Source: Firm-04 sp964392175 (GTDB lineage Bacteria > Bacillota > Clostridia > Oscillospirales > Ruminococcaceae). From it: a stretch of DNA of 52,885 bases. Where the stretch lies: NCBI GenBank assembly GCA_964392175.1, contig CAYMOJ010000011.1, forward strand, positions 1 to 52,885, read 5' to 3'. The notes beneath the pieces were generated by a model. It was given only the letters and a program-made list of their open reading frames with translations, was not told where the DNA came from and made no database searches. Numbering within the stretch: position 1 is the stretch's first letter; each line of letters begins with the position of its first letter. Positions 42,077 through 51,772 of the stretch are shown here, one piece after another. The translations under genes were made by a program, and so were the position numbers.

Positions 42077-44971
42077 TTACTCTTCGCGGTACTCCTCCAT
42101 ACGGAATGCTTCAAGGATATCGCCCTCCTTCATATCGGAGAACTTCTCCAGAGAGATACCACATTCATATCCGGTTGCCACTTCTTTCACATCGTCCTTG
42201 AAGCGACGCAGCGAATCAATTTTATCCTCACTGATCACAATGCCGTCACGAACAACACGGATCTGGCACTGGCGGTTGACCTTGCCTTCCAGCACATAGC
42301 AGCCTGCAACGGTGCCCACACTGGAAATATGATACACCTGACGCACTTCGATACGAGCATCCTGTACCTCACGGTACTTGGGTGCTAGCATTCCCTTCAT
42401 TGCGGTGCTGATCTCCTCGATCGCATCATAAATAATACGATACAGGCGAATATCCACACCGTCTCTTGCGGCGGTCTCAGCAGCAACAGGCATGGGGCGA
42501 ACATTGAATCCAACAATAATCGCATTGGATGAAGTGGCAAGCATGACATCGCTTTCGGAGATGGCACCCACTGCACCGTGAATCACAGAAACACGCACCT
42601 CATCGTTGGAAAGGCGCTCCAAAGATTGCTTGACAGCCTCCACAGAACCTTGCACATCTGCTTTGACAATAATAGGCAGCTCTTTCATTTCACCCTCGGC
42701 AATCTGAGAGAACAGATTATCCAATGTCACCTTGCGGAAACTGCGGAATTGCTCCTCCTTTGCCTCGTGCTTTCGCTGCTCAACCAATTCTCTTGCCAGA
42801 CGCTCATCCTCAACGGCATTGAAAGTATCGCCGGCACTGGGCACTTCTGCAAGGCCCGTGATTTCCACAGGTACAGAAGGTCCTGCTTCGGTGACGACCT
42901 CTCCGCGGTGGTTGGTCATCACTCTGACCTTGCCCACGGCAGTTCCTGCGATGATCACATCGCCGGTATGCAATGTACCGTTCTGCACCAGAATAGTAGC
43001 AATCGGGCCTCTGCCCTTATCCAGGCGCGCCTCAATGACAGTACCCTTTGCATGACGGTTTGGATTTGCCTTCAGCTCTGCCATTTCGGCAACCAGCAAC
43101 ACATTTTCCAACAGATCGTCAATACCCATACCGGTTTTTGCAGAAACGGGAACACAAATCGTATCGCCGCCCCATTCTTCAGGAACCAGCTCATGCTCGG
43201 TAAGCTGCTGCTTAATACGCTCAGGATTTGCGCCTTCCTTATCCATTTTGTTGATTGCCACGACCACCGTAATGCCCGCCGCCTTTGCGTGGTGGATGGA
43301 TTCGATCGTCTGGGGCATGATGCCGTCATCGGCAGCAACCACCAAAATGGCAATATCCGTGATATTTGCGCCACGTGCTCGCATAGCAGTAAATGCCTCA
43401 TGACCGGGCGTATCCAAGAACGTAATGGTCTTGCCATTATGCTGAACCTGGTAAGCACCAATATGCTGTGTGATGCCACCTGCTTCAGACGCAGTCACAT
43501 TTGCATGGCGAATAGAATCAAGAATGGAGGTTTTACCGTGGTCTACGTGACCCATAACGACCACTACAGGGCAACGCTCCTTCAGCGCATCGACATCATC
43601 CACCTCATCCTCAATCAGGCGTTCTTCAATGGTCATCACGACTTCATGGACAACTTTTGCGCCCAATTCCTCTGCCACCAGAGAGGCGGTGTCAAAGTCG
43701 ATCTCTTCGTTGATCGTTGCCATAACGCCCAGCCCCATCAGCTTTTTCATAACATCGCGCACTTGCACTTTCAGACGAGACGCCAACTCACTCACCACGA
43801 TGGTATCAGGGATCAAAACCTTAAGCTGTTGTTTTCTGGCGCGCTCCAATTCCAAACGACGCAGCTTCTCTGCCTCAGTCTCGCCACGCTGCTTGTTCGA
43901 ATGCTGCTGTTGCTTTCTCTGCTGCGATTTCTGGGTAATTTTCTGCTTCTTAGATGCATTGCCGAATGCATCTCTGCCACGCCCCTGCGGCGCGATCTGC
44001 TCATAACGCTCGTTGTACTTATCCAGATCCACATACGAGCCTCTGGTATCTACAGTGCGTCTGGGCTGTCCCGCCGGTGATTCCGTGGTTGCAAAATCCA
44101 CTTGCAGCTTTGTACGCTCACCGCGCTCCTGTGCCTTTGCCGGCTTTTTGGGCTGCTTATGTGTACGACGATCCGGCTGTGGTATCGCCGCCTTTGCAAC
44201 CGATTGCTGATTGGGTGTTGCGACTTTTGGCGATTCTGCTGCCTTGCGAACAGGTGCAGCAGCAGGGCTATTCTGCTTGGGTGCAGTCGGCTCACTGACA
44301 GGTACTGCCTGTGGCTTAGGCTGTGATTTCTGCGACGTCGCAGATCTCTGCGCGTTTTGCTTTTGCTGCTGTTGCTTCTTCTTCTGCTGCTGGCGTGCAT
44401 TACGGTCTGCCTGCTGCTTTGCGTATTGCTCTGCGCGCTCTCTTGCACGGCGCTCAGTTTCTGCTGCCGTCAGCACACGAGGCTTCTCCTGCACAGGAGC
44501 AGTTGCTGTTGCTGCTTCCTGTTCCGATGCGGTCTTTGTCTCAACAGGAGCAGTGGTTGTTTTTTGTGCCGGGGCGGATGTCTTTGCGGCTGCCGCCTCT
44601 TGCGCCGGTGCTGCTTCCTTCACAGGTTGATTCTTCGTCTTAGGTGTGGTCTGCTTTTGCTTGGTGGTTTTTTCAGACTGCTCCATTTTCTTGGTGGACT
44701 GGATACGCTGTGGCTTTGCCGCAGTTTTTTTCTCCTCAGCTGACTTTGTCTCCTCGCGCACTCCACCTGCCCGACGATTCTCGAAATAGGCATCAAAGCT
44801 TTCAACCTGATGTGCTTGGGTAAACCGCTCCAGAATGGTATTCATCTCTTGCTCGCTCAAAGAGGACGACGGCTTTTGAGGCTTATCGCCACCGAGCATA
44901 TCAATAATCTCCTGTGCGGACAGATTGAGATCTGCTGCAAAATCGCTCACCTTTGTTTTCATTGTTGGCAT
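42077..44971 (-). CDS. infB: translation initiation factor IF-2
   Basis: This 964-residue GTPase delivers initiator tRNA. Residues about 55-300 are a long low-complexity Lys/Gln/Ala/Pro linker; the GTPase domain has GHVDHGKT (474-481), GGITQHIGA, DTPGHEAF and NKMD, then domains II-IV. I start at 44971 because AGGAGG is eight bases away; the upstream ATG (44977) is too close. Confidence 0.97.
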   Translation of the reverse strand: MPTMKTKVSDFAADLNLSAQEIIDMLGGDKPQKPSSSLSEQEMNTILERFTQAHQVESFDAYFENRRAGGVREETKSAEEKKTAAKPQRIQSTKKMEQSEKTTKQKQTTPKTKNQPVKEAAPAQEAAAAKTSAPAQKTTTAPVETKTASEQEAATATAPVQEKPRVLTAAETERRARERAEQYAKQQADRNARQQQKKKQQQQKQNAQRSATSQKSQPKPQAVPVSEPTAPKQNSPAAAPVRKAAESPKVATPNQQSVAKAAIPQPDRRTHKQPKKPAKAQERGERTKLQVDFATTESPAGQPRRTVDTRGSYVDLDKYNERYEQIAPQGRGRDAFGNASKKQKITQKSQQRKQQQHSNKQRGETEAEKLRRLELERARKQQLKVLIPDTIVVSELASRLKVQVRDVMKKLMGLGVMATINEEIDFDTASLVAEELGAKVVHEVVMTIEERLIEDEVDDVDALKERCPVVVVMGHVDHGKTSILDSIRHANVTASEAGGITQHIGAYQVQHNGKTITFLDTPGHEAFTAMRARGANITDIAILVVAADDGIMPQTIESIHHAKAAGITVVVAINKMDKEGANPERIKQQLTEHELVPEEWGGDTICVPVSAKTGMGIDDLLENVLLVAEMAELKANPNRHAKGTVIEARLDKGRGPIATILVQNGTLHTGDVIIAGTAVGKVRVMTNHRGEVVTEAGPSVPVEITGLAEVPSAGDTFNAVEDERLARELVEQRKHEAKEEQFRSFRKVTLDNLFSQIAEGEMKELPIIVKADVQGSVEAVKQSLERLSNDEVRVSVIHGAVGAISESDVMLATSSNAIIVGFNVRPMPVAAETAARDGVDIRLYRIIYDAIEEISTAMKGMLAPKYREVQDARIEVRQVYHISSVGTVAGCYVLEGKVNRQCQIRVVRDGIVISEDKIDSLRRFKDDVKEVATGYECGISLEKFSDMKEGDILEAFRMEEYREE

Positions 44972-44994
44972 AGGCATTCCCTCCTATATGTTCT

Positions 44995-45336
44995 TCAAAT
45001 ATCAGTCAAACTTTGTTCATCACAAGCTTCCGCTGCAAATGTTTTCAGTATTGCGTGGGCAAAGCCACTATCCGTAACACCAAACACAGCAGTACGCTTA
45101 GTAAAATATGCTGTCATATCCTGCATGGAAAAAGGCAGCTTCTCGCAAGAAATTCCATTGCAATAATAGCGGATCTCCTTTTCCGTTTTACTTGCACAAT
45201 CTGACGCAAGCAAAACGCAATGCACAAGATTTTGCTGCGCTGCTTCCTTAACAGGATCAAAGCCAAGCAGTAATTTGCCTGCTTTACGACACATTGTCAT
45301 CAAAGATATCAGCTTGTTTGCGGCTTCATCATTCAC
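44995..45336 (-). CDS. ylxQ: L7Ae-family ribosomal protein YlxQ
   Basis: This 113-residue protein has the L7Ae/YbxF-like RNA-binding fold (LISLMTMCRKAGKLLLGFDPV, HCVLLASDCASKTEKEI). YlxQ-type proteins are located between ylxR and infB in Firmicutes, as here. It overlaps ylxR by eight bases and ends 23 bases before infB. Confidence 0.92.
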   Translation of the reverse strand: MNDEAANKLISLMTMCRKAGKLLLGFDPVKEAAQQNLVHCVLLASDCASKTEKEIRYYCNGISCEKLPFSMQDMTAYFTKRTAVFGVTDSGFAHAILKTFAAEACDEQSLTDI

Positions 45337-45607
45337 CGTTACTGACCTCCGTCAACATCTGCTGCAAATGCGCATACACAGCATCTTCAATGCGGCAGGA
45401 AAAAGTCTTTTCCAGCCTTCTCCCCTTTTGCACACGGGTCAGGCACTGGGCGGTGGGACAAATATACGCGCCTCTACCGGGCATTTTGCCCGTAGCGTCC
45501 AGTACAATGGTTTCATCGGGGCGGCGCACAACTCGGATCAACTCTCGTTTTGGTTTCATTTCACCGCAGCCAAGGCACATCCGCAGGGGCACTTTTCTGG
45601 TCTTCAT
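45329..45607 (-). CDS. ylxR: YlxR family RNA-binding protein
   Basis: This 92-residue protein has the YlxR/DUF448 pattern: RKVPLRMCLGCGEMKPKREL (C11, C14), then GRGAYIC near 45-51. It is placed between nusA and ylxQ. Members act as nucleic-acid-binding regulators in some bacteria. Confidence 0.94.
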   Translation of the reverse strand: MKTRKVPLRMCLGCGEMKPKRELIRVVRRPDETIVLDATGKMPGRGAYICPTAQCLTRVQKGRRLEKTFSCRIEDAVYAHLQQMLTEVSNGE

Positions 45608-45631
45608 GGGTCACTCCCCTTTCACACCATC

Positions 45632-46741
45632 TTAGATATCCTGTTCGTCGCCAGTGGTATCATCGTTCTCATCATCCGATGCCTCCGGCACAACATATTC
45701 CGGTTTAATGTCGATCTTGTAACCGGTCAGCTTTGCGGCAAGCTTTGCGTTCTGGCCACGGTTTCCGATCGCCAGCGACAGCTGCTGATTGGGCACAATG
45801 ACCGTTGCAGCTTTGATTTCACCCTCTTGCAGTGTAACGGATACCACGGATGCGGGTGCCAAAGCTCTGGCAATAAAGGTAGCAGGATCTTCAGAATAGG
45901 GAATAATATCAATTTTTTCACCATTGAGTTCACGCACAACCGTCTCGATACGGGCACGGTGCGGACCGATGCAAGCACCCACCGCGTCTACATTGGAATC
46001 ATTTGACCAGACGGCAATCTTGGAACGGAAGCCTGCCTCACGAGCAACAGCCTTAATCTCCACAACGCCGTCCTCTACCTCAGGCACAGCCAGCTCAAAC
46101 AGCCGTCTAACCAACTCACGATCTACACGAGAGATTCGGACAACCGGCTTTTTTTCGGGGTTAGCGATGGTAGAAACATAAACCTTCACCATTTGTCCCT
46201 CTACCAAATTCTCCCCGGGGATCTGCTCGCGCGCGCTAAGGTACAATTCGGTGCCGTCATATACAACAGTCACACTGCCACGACCCGGCTCTACCTGTGT
46301 GACCTGCACCGAAAGAATATGGCCGACCTTATCTTCAAACTTCCGGATGGTCTGCTCACGGTTAATGGCTCGCAACTCGCCGCGAATTGACTGCTTGGCA
46401 AGCTGTGCGATACTTCTGCCGAATGCAGAAGGATCGATGCGACATTCTACAAAATCGCCTTCCTCCACAGCTGGGTCGATCAATTTCGCTTCATGCAGTG
46501 GAATTTCATATGCTTCATAGCCGCGGTGCAGAGGCCCATCTACTGCAGTCTTCATCATCCACAAGGCAAATGCATGGGTGCCGGGGTCGATCTCCACGCG
46601 GAAGTCCTCTTCTTCGCTGTTGGGGTAGGCTTTCTTGGCTGCCTTAAGCATTGCTTCCTTGACCTTATCGACCAGAAGCTGTTGCTCTACACTGTTTTCA
46701 CACTCCAGTGCCGCGAGTGCTTCAAAGAACCCTTCGTTCAT
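45632..46741 (-). CDS. nusA: transcription termination/antitermination protein NusA
   Basis: This 369-residue protein binds RNA polymerase and nascent RNA. It has the N-terminal polymerase-binding domain (1-125), an S1 domain (about 130-200) and two KH domains with GACIGPHRARI and LAIGNRGQNAKLA, and a short acidic tail, the compact Firmicutes form. It is 49 bases after rimP. Confidence 0.96.
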   Translation of the reverse strand: MNEGFFEALAALECENSVEQQLLVDKVKEAMLKAAKKAYPNSEEEDFRVEIDPGTHAFALWMMKTAVDGPLHRGYEAYEIPLHEAKLIDPAVEEGDFVECRIDPSAFGRSIAQLAKQSIRGELRAINREQTIRKFEDKVGHILSVQVTQVEPGRGSVTVVYDGTELYLSAREQIPGENLVEGQMVKVYVSTIANPEKKPVVRISRVDRELVRRLFELAVPEVEDGVVEIKAVAREAGFRSKIAVWSNDSNVDAVGACIGPHRARIETVVRELNGEKIDIIPYSEDPATFIARALAPASVVSVTLQEGEIKAATVIVPNQQLSLAIGNRGQNAKLAAKLTGYKIDIKPEYVVPEASDDENDDTTGDEQDI

Positions 46742-46790
46742 AGCTGATTGTTCTCCTTACATTCATTTTACTGTGCTCGGCACAATATCG

Positions 46791-47303
46791 TTAGATCTCT
46801 TCTGCGCCACCTGCAACATCCGCGTCAAAATCAAAATCGGCAAGATGGACGAACGCCACACCGGCAAGAGGATATGCAATGTTTTCGCCTTCGATCTCCA
46901 CAGTAATGGTTTCACGGTCGCAGGAAAGCAGCGTCCCTGCCAAATCACGACGACCTTTCTCATCGGGGCGGATCAGACGTACATTGACGTTACACCCTTC
47001 GCAGGCATCAAAATGCGATTCACGAATTAGTTCTCGCTCCACTCCTGCTGAGCCAACTTCCAGCGTATAGCTTTGCGAGATGGGGTCAGTTTCATCCAAC
47101 AGTTGATTCAAGGGGCGGGTCACATTCTCACAGTCCGTGATATTGACCGCGCGCTCCATGTGATCAAGCAGAATACGCAGATACCAACAAGCACCCTCTT
47201 TTTCAAAGCGCACATCCCATACGATCAAGCCATGCTTCTCCGCGATGGGCAGTACCATCTCATAAATTTTGGCTTCGGTATTCCCGAATTTCTTGAGTTT
47301 CAT
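46791..47303 (-). CDS. rimP: ribosome maturation factor RimP
   Basis: This 170-residue protein is needed for 30S assembly. It shows VWDVRFEKEGACWYLRILLD, the TDCENVTRPLNQLLDE segment and YTLEVGSAGVERELI. GAGGTG precedes the ATG. It is the first gene of the rimP-nusA-ylxR-ylxQ-infB operon. Confidence 0.95.
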   Translation of the reverse strand: MKLKKFGNTEAKIYEMVLPIAEKHGLIVWDVRFEKEGACWYLRILLDHMERAVNITDCENVTRPLNQLLDETDPISQSYTLEVGSAGVERELIRESHFDACEGCNVNVRLIRPDEKGRRDLAGTLLSCDRETITVEIEGENIAYPLAGVAFVHLADFDFDADVAGGAEEI

Positions 47304-47377
47304 GCAGTTTTTTTCACCTCAATCTATGCTGTTTTCCAAGTTTGTCAGAATGCCTCTTGACGTGGCATTTGCACATA

Positions 47378-47409
47378 AAGAAAGGTCGGAGTGAAATCCG
47401 ACCTTTCTT
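47378..47409 (-). repeat. perfect hairpin in the rimP leader
   Basis: A perfect 13-base-pair stem (47378-47390 with 47397-47409) with a six-base loop lies just after the predicted transcription start of the rimP operon. No T run follows it on either strand, so it does not look like a plain terminator; a leader or stability element is likelier. Confidence 0.7.
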
Positions 47410-47427
47410 CATACTTCTTATGTTACA

Positions 47428-47456
47428 ATTTTACCACATTTTTCGTGAAAAAGCAA
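47428..47456 (-). promoter_or_regulatory. promoter of the rimP-nusA-infB operon
   Basis: On the - strand TTGCTT (47456-47451) and TAAAAT (47433-47428) with a TG extension are 17 bases apart. Transcription would begin near 47421, giving a leader of about 120 bases before rimP. Confidence 0.6.
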
Positions 47457-47496
47457 GCATTATTTCGCTTCGATGCTCAATTTTCACATCTTGCAC

Positions 47497-47525
47497 AAAA
47501 TACGCCCGATTTTTTGTGGCGTTTT
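47497..47525 (-). terminator. weak terminator after the sugar-binding lipoprotein gene
   Basis: Read on the - strand, ACGCC (47522-47518) pairs with GGCGT (47506-47502), flanked by A and T runs. The stem is short. Confidence 0.35.
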
Positions 47526-47539
47526 CATCAAGAATCGCT

Positions 47540-48949
47540 TCAGTTTGTCTTTGTGTTATACTCATCCACCACAGCGTTGACCACAGACTGCCACTCAGAA
47601 CGGATCTCCGCCCAGGTATCAGGGGTATTTTCGTAACCGATCAGCAACGCATCTGCAACATTATTCATCACACCACGCGTACCGTAATCATAGGTTTCGC
47701 TATACATCAGGCTACCCATACCGTACCCGAAGTCAAACACGGTCTTGATCTTGTCAGAATCATACCATGTTTGCATGAAATCATACTGTTCCTCGGTGAT
47801 AAAGCCTGTTACCTTTCCTTGCGCATTCACAGTCTGGATGAGGGCTTTCTCCTTAGCCGCAGCTTTATACTCCTCTTTTGTACTTGCCATGCGCTCACAT
47901 TTAATCCACATTGCAACAGCGTCGCCCTTATCGGAGTTCTTCACCAACATGGTGGCTGCATAATTCATATTCAGGTAGTAATCCTCAGCCTCGGGATCCT
48001 TAGGGAACGGCACCAAGAACAGATCAGCATCAGGGTTCTTTGCGTTGGAATCCGACAGATGCCACGGAGCCATACCGTAGAACAACACAGAGCCATCATT
48101 GGGGAAATAGCCATGCCACACAGAAGTATACAGACCCTGTTTTGAAATTTCTTCCATCAAAAGCTCGGCACGCTCGATGTTGGCACTCATGATATTATTG
48201 GTAAACTTGCTGCCATCATATTTCACGACGGTATCACCGGTAGACTGCACCAGAGCCTGTCCGAACCAGCCTGCACACCCATAACGAATTTCATTGCCAT
48301 CGCCATTTGCCACAAATTTCTGCATCATATCCATGAATGCATCCCAATCCCACTCACCTTTCTGGTACAGATCATAGGGATCCGGCAGACCTTCTTCCTC
48401 CAGCATCGTGCGACTGTAAGTGATTGCCAATGGATCAGAGGTTGCATAAGGAATGACATAGTAATGCTCATTATATTTGAACATCTCAGCCATATCGCGT
48501 ACATCATCATACAGCGGATCGGAAAGGTCAACATAATCATCCAGCGGATCAAACATACCCTTATTGACACCATTCGGCACGGCATCCCACTCATAAGGGA
48601 ACATATCGACAGGATCACCGCCGTTAATACGGTTTGCAAGGTCATCGAATTTAGTATCGGCAGTGGTCGGCACATATTCGATTTTCGCACCATACACATC
48701 CTCGAAAAGGGTAAGCGCGACGGAACGATCGGCATTGCCTGTAGGGTTCAGATCATACAAAGCCATCCAATAAATGGTCTGACCGGAAATATCCGGATCA
48801 CCGGCATTCACCGCATCATCGACCACGACAGATACATCGTCCTCAGATTTTGTACGACCGCCGGAGCTTTCCTCATCACCACAACCGGCAGCCACTGCTG
48901 CAAGCATCATAGCGGAAAGCACTGCAAGGAGCTGTTTCATCTTTTTCAT
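47540..48949 (-). CDS. ABC transporter sugar-binding lipoprotein
   Basis: This 469-residue protein is an extracellular solute-binding protein of the family that serves carbohydrate ABC importers. The lipobox VAAGC gives a lipidated C23. Domain features include IPYATSDPLAITYSR and MAPWHLSDSNAKNPD. GAGGTG places the start at the ATG at 48949; the GTG at 48961 is part of that site. It has its own promoter and no permease or ATPase gene beside it, so it is an orphan receptor. Its sugar is not deducible. Confidence 0.88.
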   Translation of the reverse strand: MKKMKQLLAVLSAMMLAAVAAGCGDEESSGGRTKSEDDVSVVVDDAVNAGDPDISGQTIYWMALYDLNPTGNADRSVALTLFEDVYGAKIEYVPTTADTKFDDLANRINGGDPVDMFPYEWDAVPNGVNKGMFDPLDDYVDLSDPLYDDVRDMAEMFKYNEHYYVIPYATSDPLAITYSRTMLEEEGLPDPYDLYQKGEWDWDAFMDMMQKFVANGDGNEIRYGCAGWFGQALVQSTGDTVVKYDGSKFTNNIMSANIERAELLMEEISKQGLYTSVWHGYFPNDGSVLFYGMAPWHLSDSNAKNPDADLFLVPFPKDPEAEDYYLNMNYAATMLVKNSDKGDAVAMWIKCERMASTKEEYKAAAKEKALIQTVNAQGKVTGFITEEQYDFMQTWYDSDKIKTVFDFGYGMGSLMYSETYDYGTRGVMNNVADALLIGYENTPDTWAEIRSEWQSVVNAVVDEYNTKTN

Positions 48950-49013
48950 GTTCTCTGGCACCTCATTCTTTATTTCATGCGCATATCTAACAACATACGA
49001 CTGCGCTTGTTAC

Positions 49014-49043
49014 ATTATACCATGAAGCATTTCCGATTGTCAA
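49014..49043 (-). promoter_or_regulatory. promoter of the sugar-binding lipoprotein gene
   Basis: On the - strand TTGACA (49043-49038) and TATAAT (49019-49014) with a TG extension are separated by 18 bases. Start near 49007, leaving a leader of about 58 bases. Confidence 0.82.
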
Positions 49044-49117
49044 CTACGCTTCTTACAAATTTGGTCATGAAATATTGTCTATTTTGCTAAAAAAAGAAGA
49101 ATCTTGCCATTGTGGTA

Positions 49118-49996
49118 CTATTTTTTGAAATCACGATGCTGCTTGATAACATGATAACCACGCTTGCGCAGATGCTGAAAGATCAGCTCTGCGAAGGTAA
49201 CTGAACGGTGTCTGCCACCGGTACAGCCAAAGCCGATAACCAATTGCGGACGCCCCTCCTTCACATACAGCGGTATGACAAAATCCAGCATATCCTGCAC
49301 TTTATGATAATATTCGCGTGATTCCGGTGCATTCATCACATATTCACGCACGCTTTCCTCGCAGCCTGTATGATCGCGCAACTCCGCTACATAATAGGGA
49401 TTCGGCAGACAACGCATATCATACATCAAATCTACTTCCGTGGGCGCACCGTACTTAAATCCAAAACTCATGACTTGTATCAGCATGGCATCGCTGATAT
49501 GCGCCATAAACAGTGTTTTGACCTGCTCCTTCAGCTGCGATGCCGAAAGCAAAGACGAATCAATCAGATAGTCAGCATGGGCGCGCACGGGTTGTAACAT
49601 TTCGCGCTCAAAAGTAAAGGCGGCAGGCAGATTGCCTTCAAAGCGTTCAGCAAGAGGGTGACTGCGTCGCGATGTACGAAAACGATTCTGTAAAGTCGCC
49701 TCCGATGCTTCCAAACAAAGCATTCGGCAATGAAACGGCTCAGCAGCACCGATTGGCTCGGTTTGACGAATGGTAAGATACGCGGAAACCAACTCCGAAA
49801 AGCTGTCGCAGGAACGAATATCAATGACCGCAGCCACGCGGGAAAGTCGTCCGGCACGCTCTCTGCACAGATCGACAAATTGCGGCAAAAACGAAAGCGG
49901 CAAATTCTCTACACAATAATATCCGATGTCTTCCAGTGCATTCAATGCCAAGGTTTTTCCCGACCCTGCCATGCCTGTGACAATGATAAACTCCAT
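49118..49996 (-). CDS. rapZ: RapZ/YvcJ family RNase adapter/nucleotide-binding protein
   Basis: This 292-residue protein has a P-loop GMAGSGKT (8-15), DIRSCDSF-like middle motifs and a C-terminal domain with GFGCTGGRHRSV. In Enterobacteria RapZ controls glmS through small RNAs; Firmicutes YvcJ is linked to competence and cell wall. It is the last gene of the hprK-PHP-murB-rapZ run. Confidence 0.94.
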   Translation of the reverse strand: MEFIIVTGMAGSGKTLALNALEDIGYYCVENLPLSFLPQFVDLCRERAGRLSRVAAVIDIRSCDSFSELVSAYLTIRQTEPIGAAEPFHCRMLCLEASEATLQNRFRTSRRSHPLAERFEGNLPAAFTFEREMLQPVRAHADYLIDSSLLSASQLKEQVKTLFMAHISDAMLIQVMSFGFKYGAPTEVDLMYDMRCLPNPYYVAELRDHTGCEESVREYVMNAPESREYYHKVQDMLDFVIPLYVKEGRPQLVIGFGCTGGRHRSVTFAELIFQHLRKRGYHVIKQHRDFKK

Positions 49997-50033
49997 GATG
50001 GTTGCTATACTCCTTTTGATAACAGGAAAATAT

Positions 50034-50942
50034 TCATTCGCCTAACAGCTCAGGTTCTAATTCCAGCACATAACCCGTCTGGCGATACACCGTATCACGC
50101 ACCTGCTCGCAAAGTCGCAAGATATCATTACAGGTCGCGCCACCGCGGTTGATCACAAAGCCTGCGTGTTTTTCGCTGACCTGCGCCCCGCCCACTGTCA
50201 GACCCTTTAAGCCGCATTGGTCAATCAGCATCGAAGCATAGCTCCCTTCGGGACGTTTAAAAGTACTGCCTGCACTGGGATATTCCAACGGTTGTTTTTC
50301 GATGCGACGATGCATCAATTCATCCATCTTATTGCGGATCTCCGCAGGATCGCCCTCACGAAGTCGGACTGTTGCTTGCAAGATCACAAGGGTATTCTCC
50401 ATAAAGCAAGAGTGCCGATACGAAAGCTCCAGTTGTGCTGCGGTAAGCGTTTGCAGCGCACCATTTGCGTCCACCGCCTGCACCTCGGTAATGATTTGCG
50501 CCATTTCGCCACCATATGCACCTGCGTTCATATAAACGGCACCGCCTACTGTGCCGGGAATACCATATGCAAATTCCAAGCCCGTCAACGATGCATCTGC
50601 GGCGGCATTACAGAACGATTTCAGTGAGCCACCCGCCCATGCGGTCAACACGCCGCTTTCCAGCTGTTGGATTCTCGCTTCAGGTGCAAGCATCAGCACC
50701 ACGCCTGCATAGCCGGCATCGGAAACAAGGAGGTTACTCCCTCTGCCAATAAACCGGTGGGGCAATTCTGCCTCGGACAAAAAGCGACGAAGCGTTGTGC
50801 AAGCCACGGCATCAGGTACAATCACAAACGCCTTACACACACCGCCGACCCGAAATGTCGTATGATTGCAAAGAGGTTCATCGGCAGCAAATGCTGCGCC
50901 ATGCTGTTTACAAAGCGTTTCCAGATGATCAAGGTACTGCAT
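50034..50942 (-). CDS. murB: UDP-N-acetylenolpyruvoylglucosamine reductase
   Basis: This 302-residue flavoenzyme reduces the enolpyruvyl group to make UDP-MurNAc. It has FIGRGSNLLVSD, GIPGTVGGAVYMNAGAYGGEM, SYRHSCF-type RYS segment and YPSAGSTFKRP with the catalytic serine/glutamate region of MurB. AAGGAG precedes the ATG. Location between hprK and rapZ recurs in Clostridia. Confidence 0.96.
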   Translation of the reverse strand: MQYLDHLETLCKQHGAAFAADEPLCNHTTFRVGGVCKAFVIVPDAVACTTLRRFLSEAELPHRFIGRGSNLLVSDAGYAGVVLMLAPEARIQQLESGVLTAWAGGSLKSFCNAAADASLTGLEFAYGIPGTVGGAVYMNAGAYGGEMAQIITEVQAVDANGALQTLTAAQLELSYRHSCFMENTLVILQATVRLREGDPAEIRNKMDELMHRRIEKQPLEYPSAGSTFKRPEGSYASMLIDQCGLKGLTVGGAQVSEKHAGFVINRGGATCNDILRLCEQVRDTVYRQTGYVLELEPELLGE

Positions 50943-50990
50943 CTATATGAAAACTCCTTTCAGAGAGAAAAATATCGTGGGGAATCTGCT

Positions 50991-51725
50991 TTACACGAAG
51001 CGGATATCACGCTTTTGCTCTGCCATTTCCATCATGCGCTGTGCATCCAGATTGAGAATCAGATCGTGAGGAAAATCCAGTGCCTCCAGAAGTTGCGCGG
51101 CAAGGGGAACTTTACCCACCAATGTGTGATAGTGGGCATCGGTATTGACCACAATCGGCACACCGATCTTTTTGCAGGCAGCATATGCGATATAGGCATT
51201 CTGCAGTGCGCCTTTTTTCCATTGCAATGAACTTTCATTCAACTCGATCAGCTTGCCCGATTCTTTACAATACGATGCAACTGCTTCGTAATCGCAGGGA
51301 AAGAAATCCGTGGTAAAATGCCCGATCACATCCACGGCAGGGTTTTCGCAAACTTTGCGATATCCCTGCGTGACCAGTGCGGATTCCCGTGGAAAGTGAA
51401 CGCAAGGCTTATGGTATGATGCAATCACCCACTCACAAAATGCAAGTTCTTTTTCGTCCATATCCAATGTGCCGTTTTCATCCATAATATTCGCCTCAAC
51501 GCCCTTCAGAATCCACACGCCGTTTATCTTCCGCGGGAGAATCTTATAATTATGAAAATGCCAGAGGTGAGGAGCATCGGGAGAGCCGGGCCCGTGATCG
51601 GTGATAGCGAGAAGTTTCAGCCCCTGCTGTGCTGCTGCGGTTGCCATCTCGGTAATGGTAGAATAAGCATGGGTCGACGCGATGGTGTGGGTATGCAAAT
51701 CTGCTTGTAACTGCAAAATGATCAC
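50991..51725 (-). CDS. PHP domain phosphoesterase (YcdX-like)
   Basis: This 244-residue protein has the PHP metal-site motifs DLHTHT, AITDHGPG, VEANIMD, IASYHKP, VIGHFTTDFF and NTDAHYHTLVG, as in YcdX-type phosphatases. The frame starts with GTG at 51725; a TTG at 51716 with AGGTG upstream is a possible alternative. It lies between hprK and murB with gaps of about 48 bases on both sides. Substrate unknown. Confidence 0.88.
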   Translation of the reverse strand: MIILQLQADLHTHTIASTHAYSTITEMATAAAQQGLKLLAITDHGPGSPDAPHLWHFHNYKILPRKINGVWILKGVEANIMDENGTLDMDEKELAFCEWVIASYHKPCVHFPRESALVTQGYRKVCENPAVDVIGHFTTDFFPCDYEAVASYCKESGKLIELNESSLQWKKGALQNAYIAYAACKKIGVPIVVNTDAHYHTLVGKVPLAAQLLEALDFPHDLILNLDAQRMMEMAEQKRDIRFV

Positions 51726-51772
51726 CTGTATTTCTCTGTGATATCATACGGCAAATAGCCGAAAATCATGTC

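Noticed and set aside
42578..44080. 500-codon open frame on the + strand opposite infB
   Set aside because: It lies antisense to a certain gene, has no ribosome binding site, and its translation (rich in His, Cys and Leu runs) looks like a shadow of the infB codons.
44150..44780. Repeat-like Q/K/A-rich stretch that could look like a tandem repeat array
   Set aside because: It is the low-complexity linker of IF-2, common in this family; no regular repeat unit is visible.
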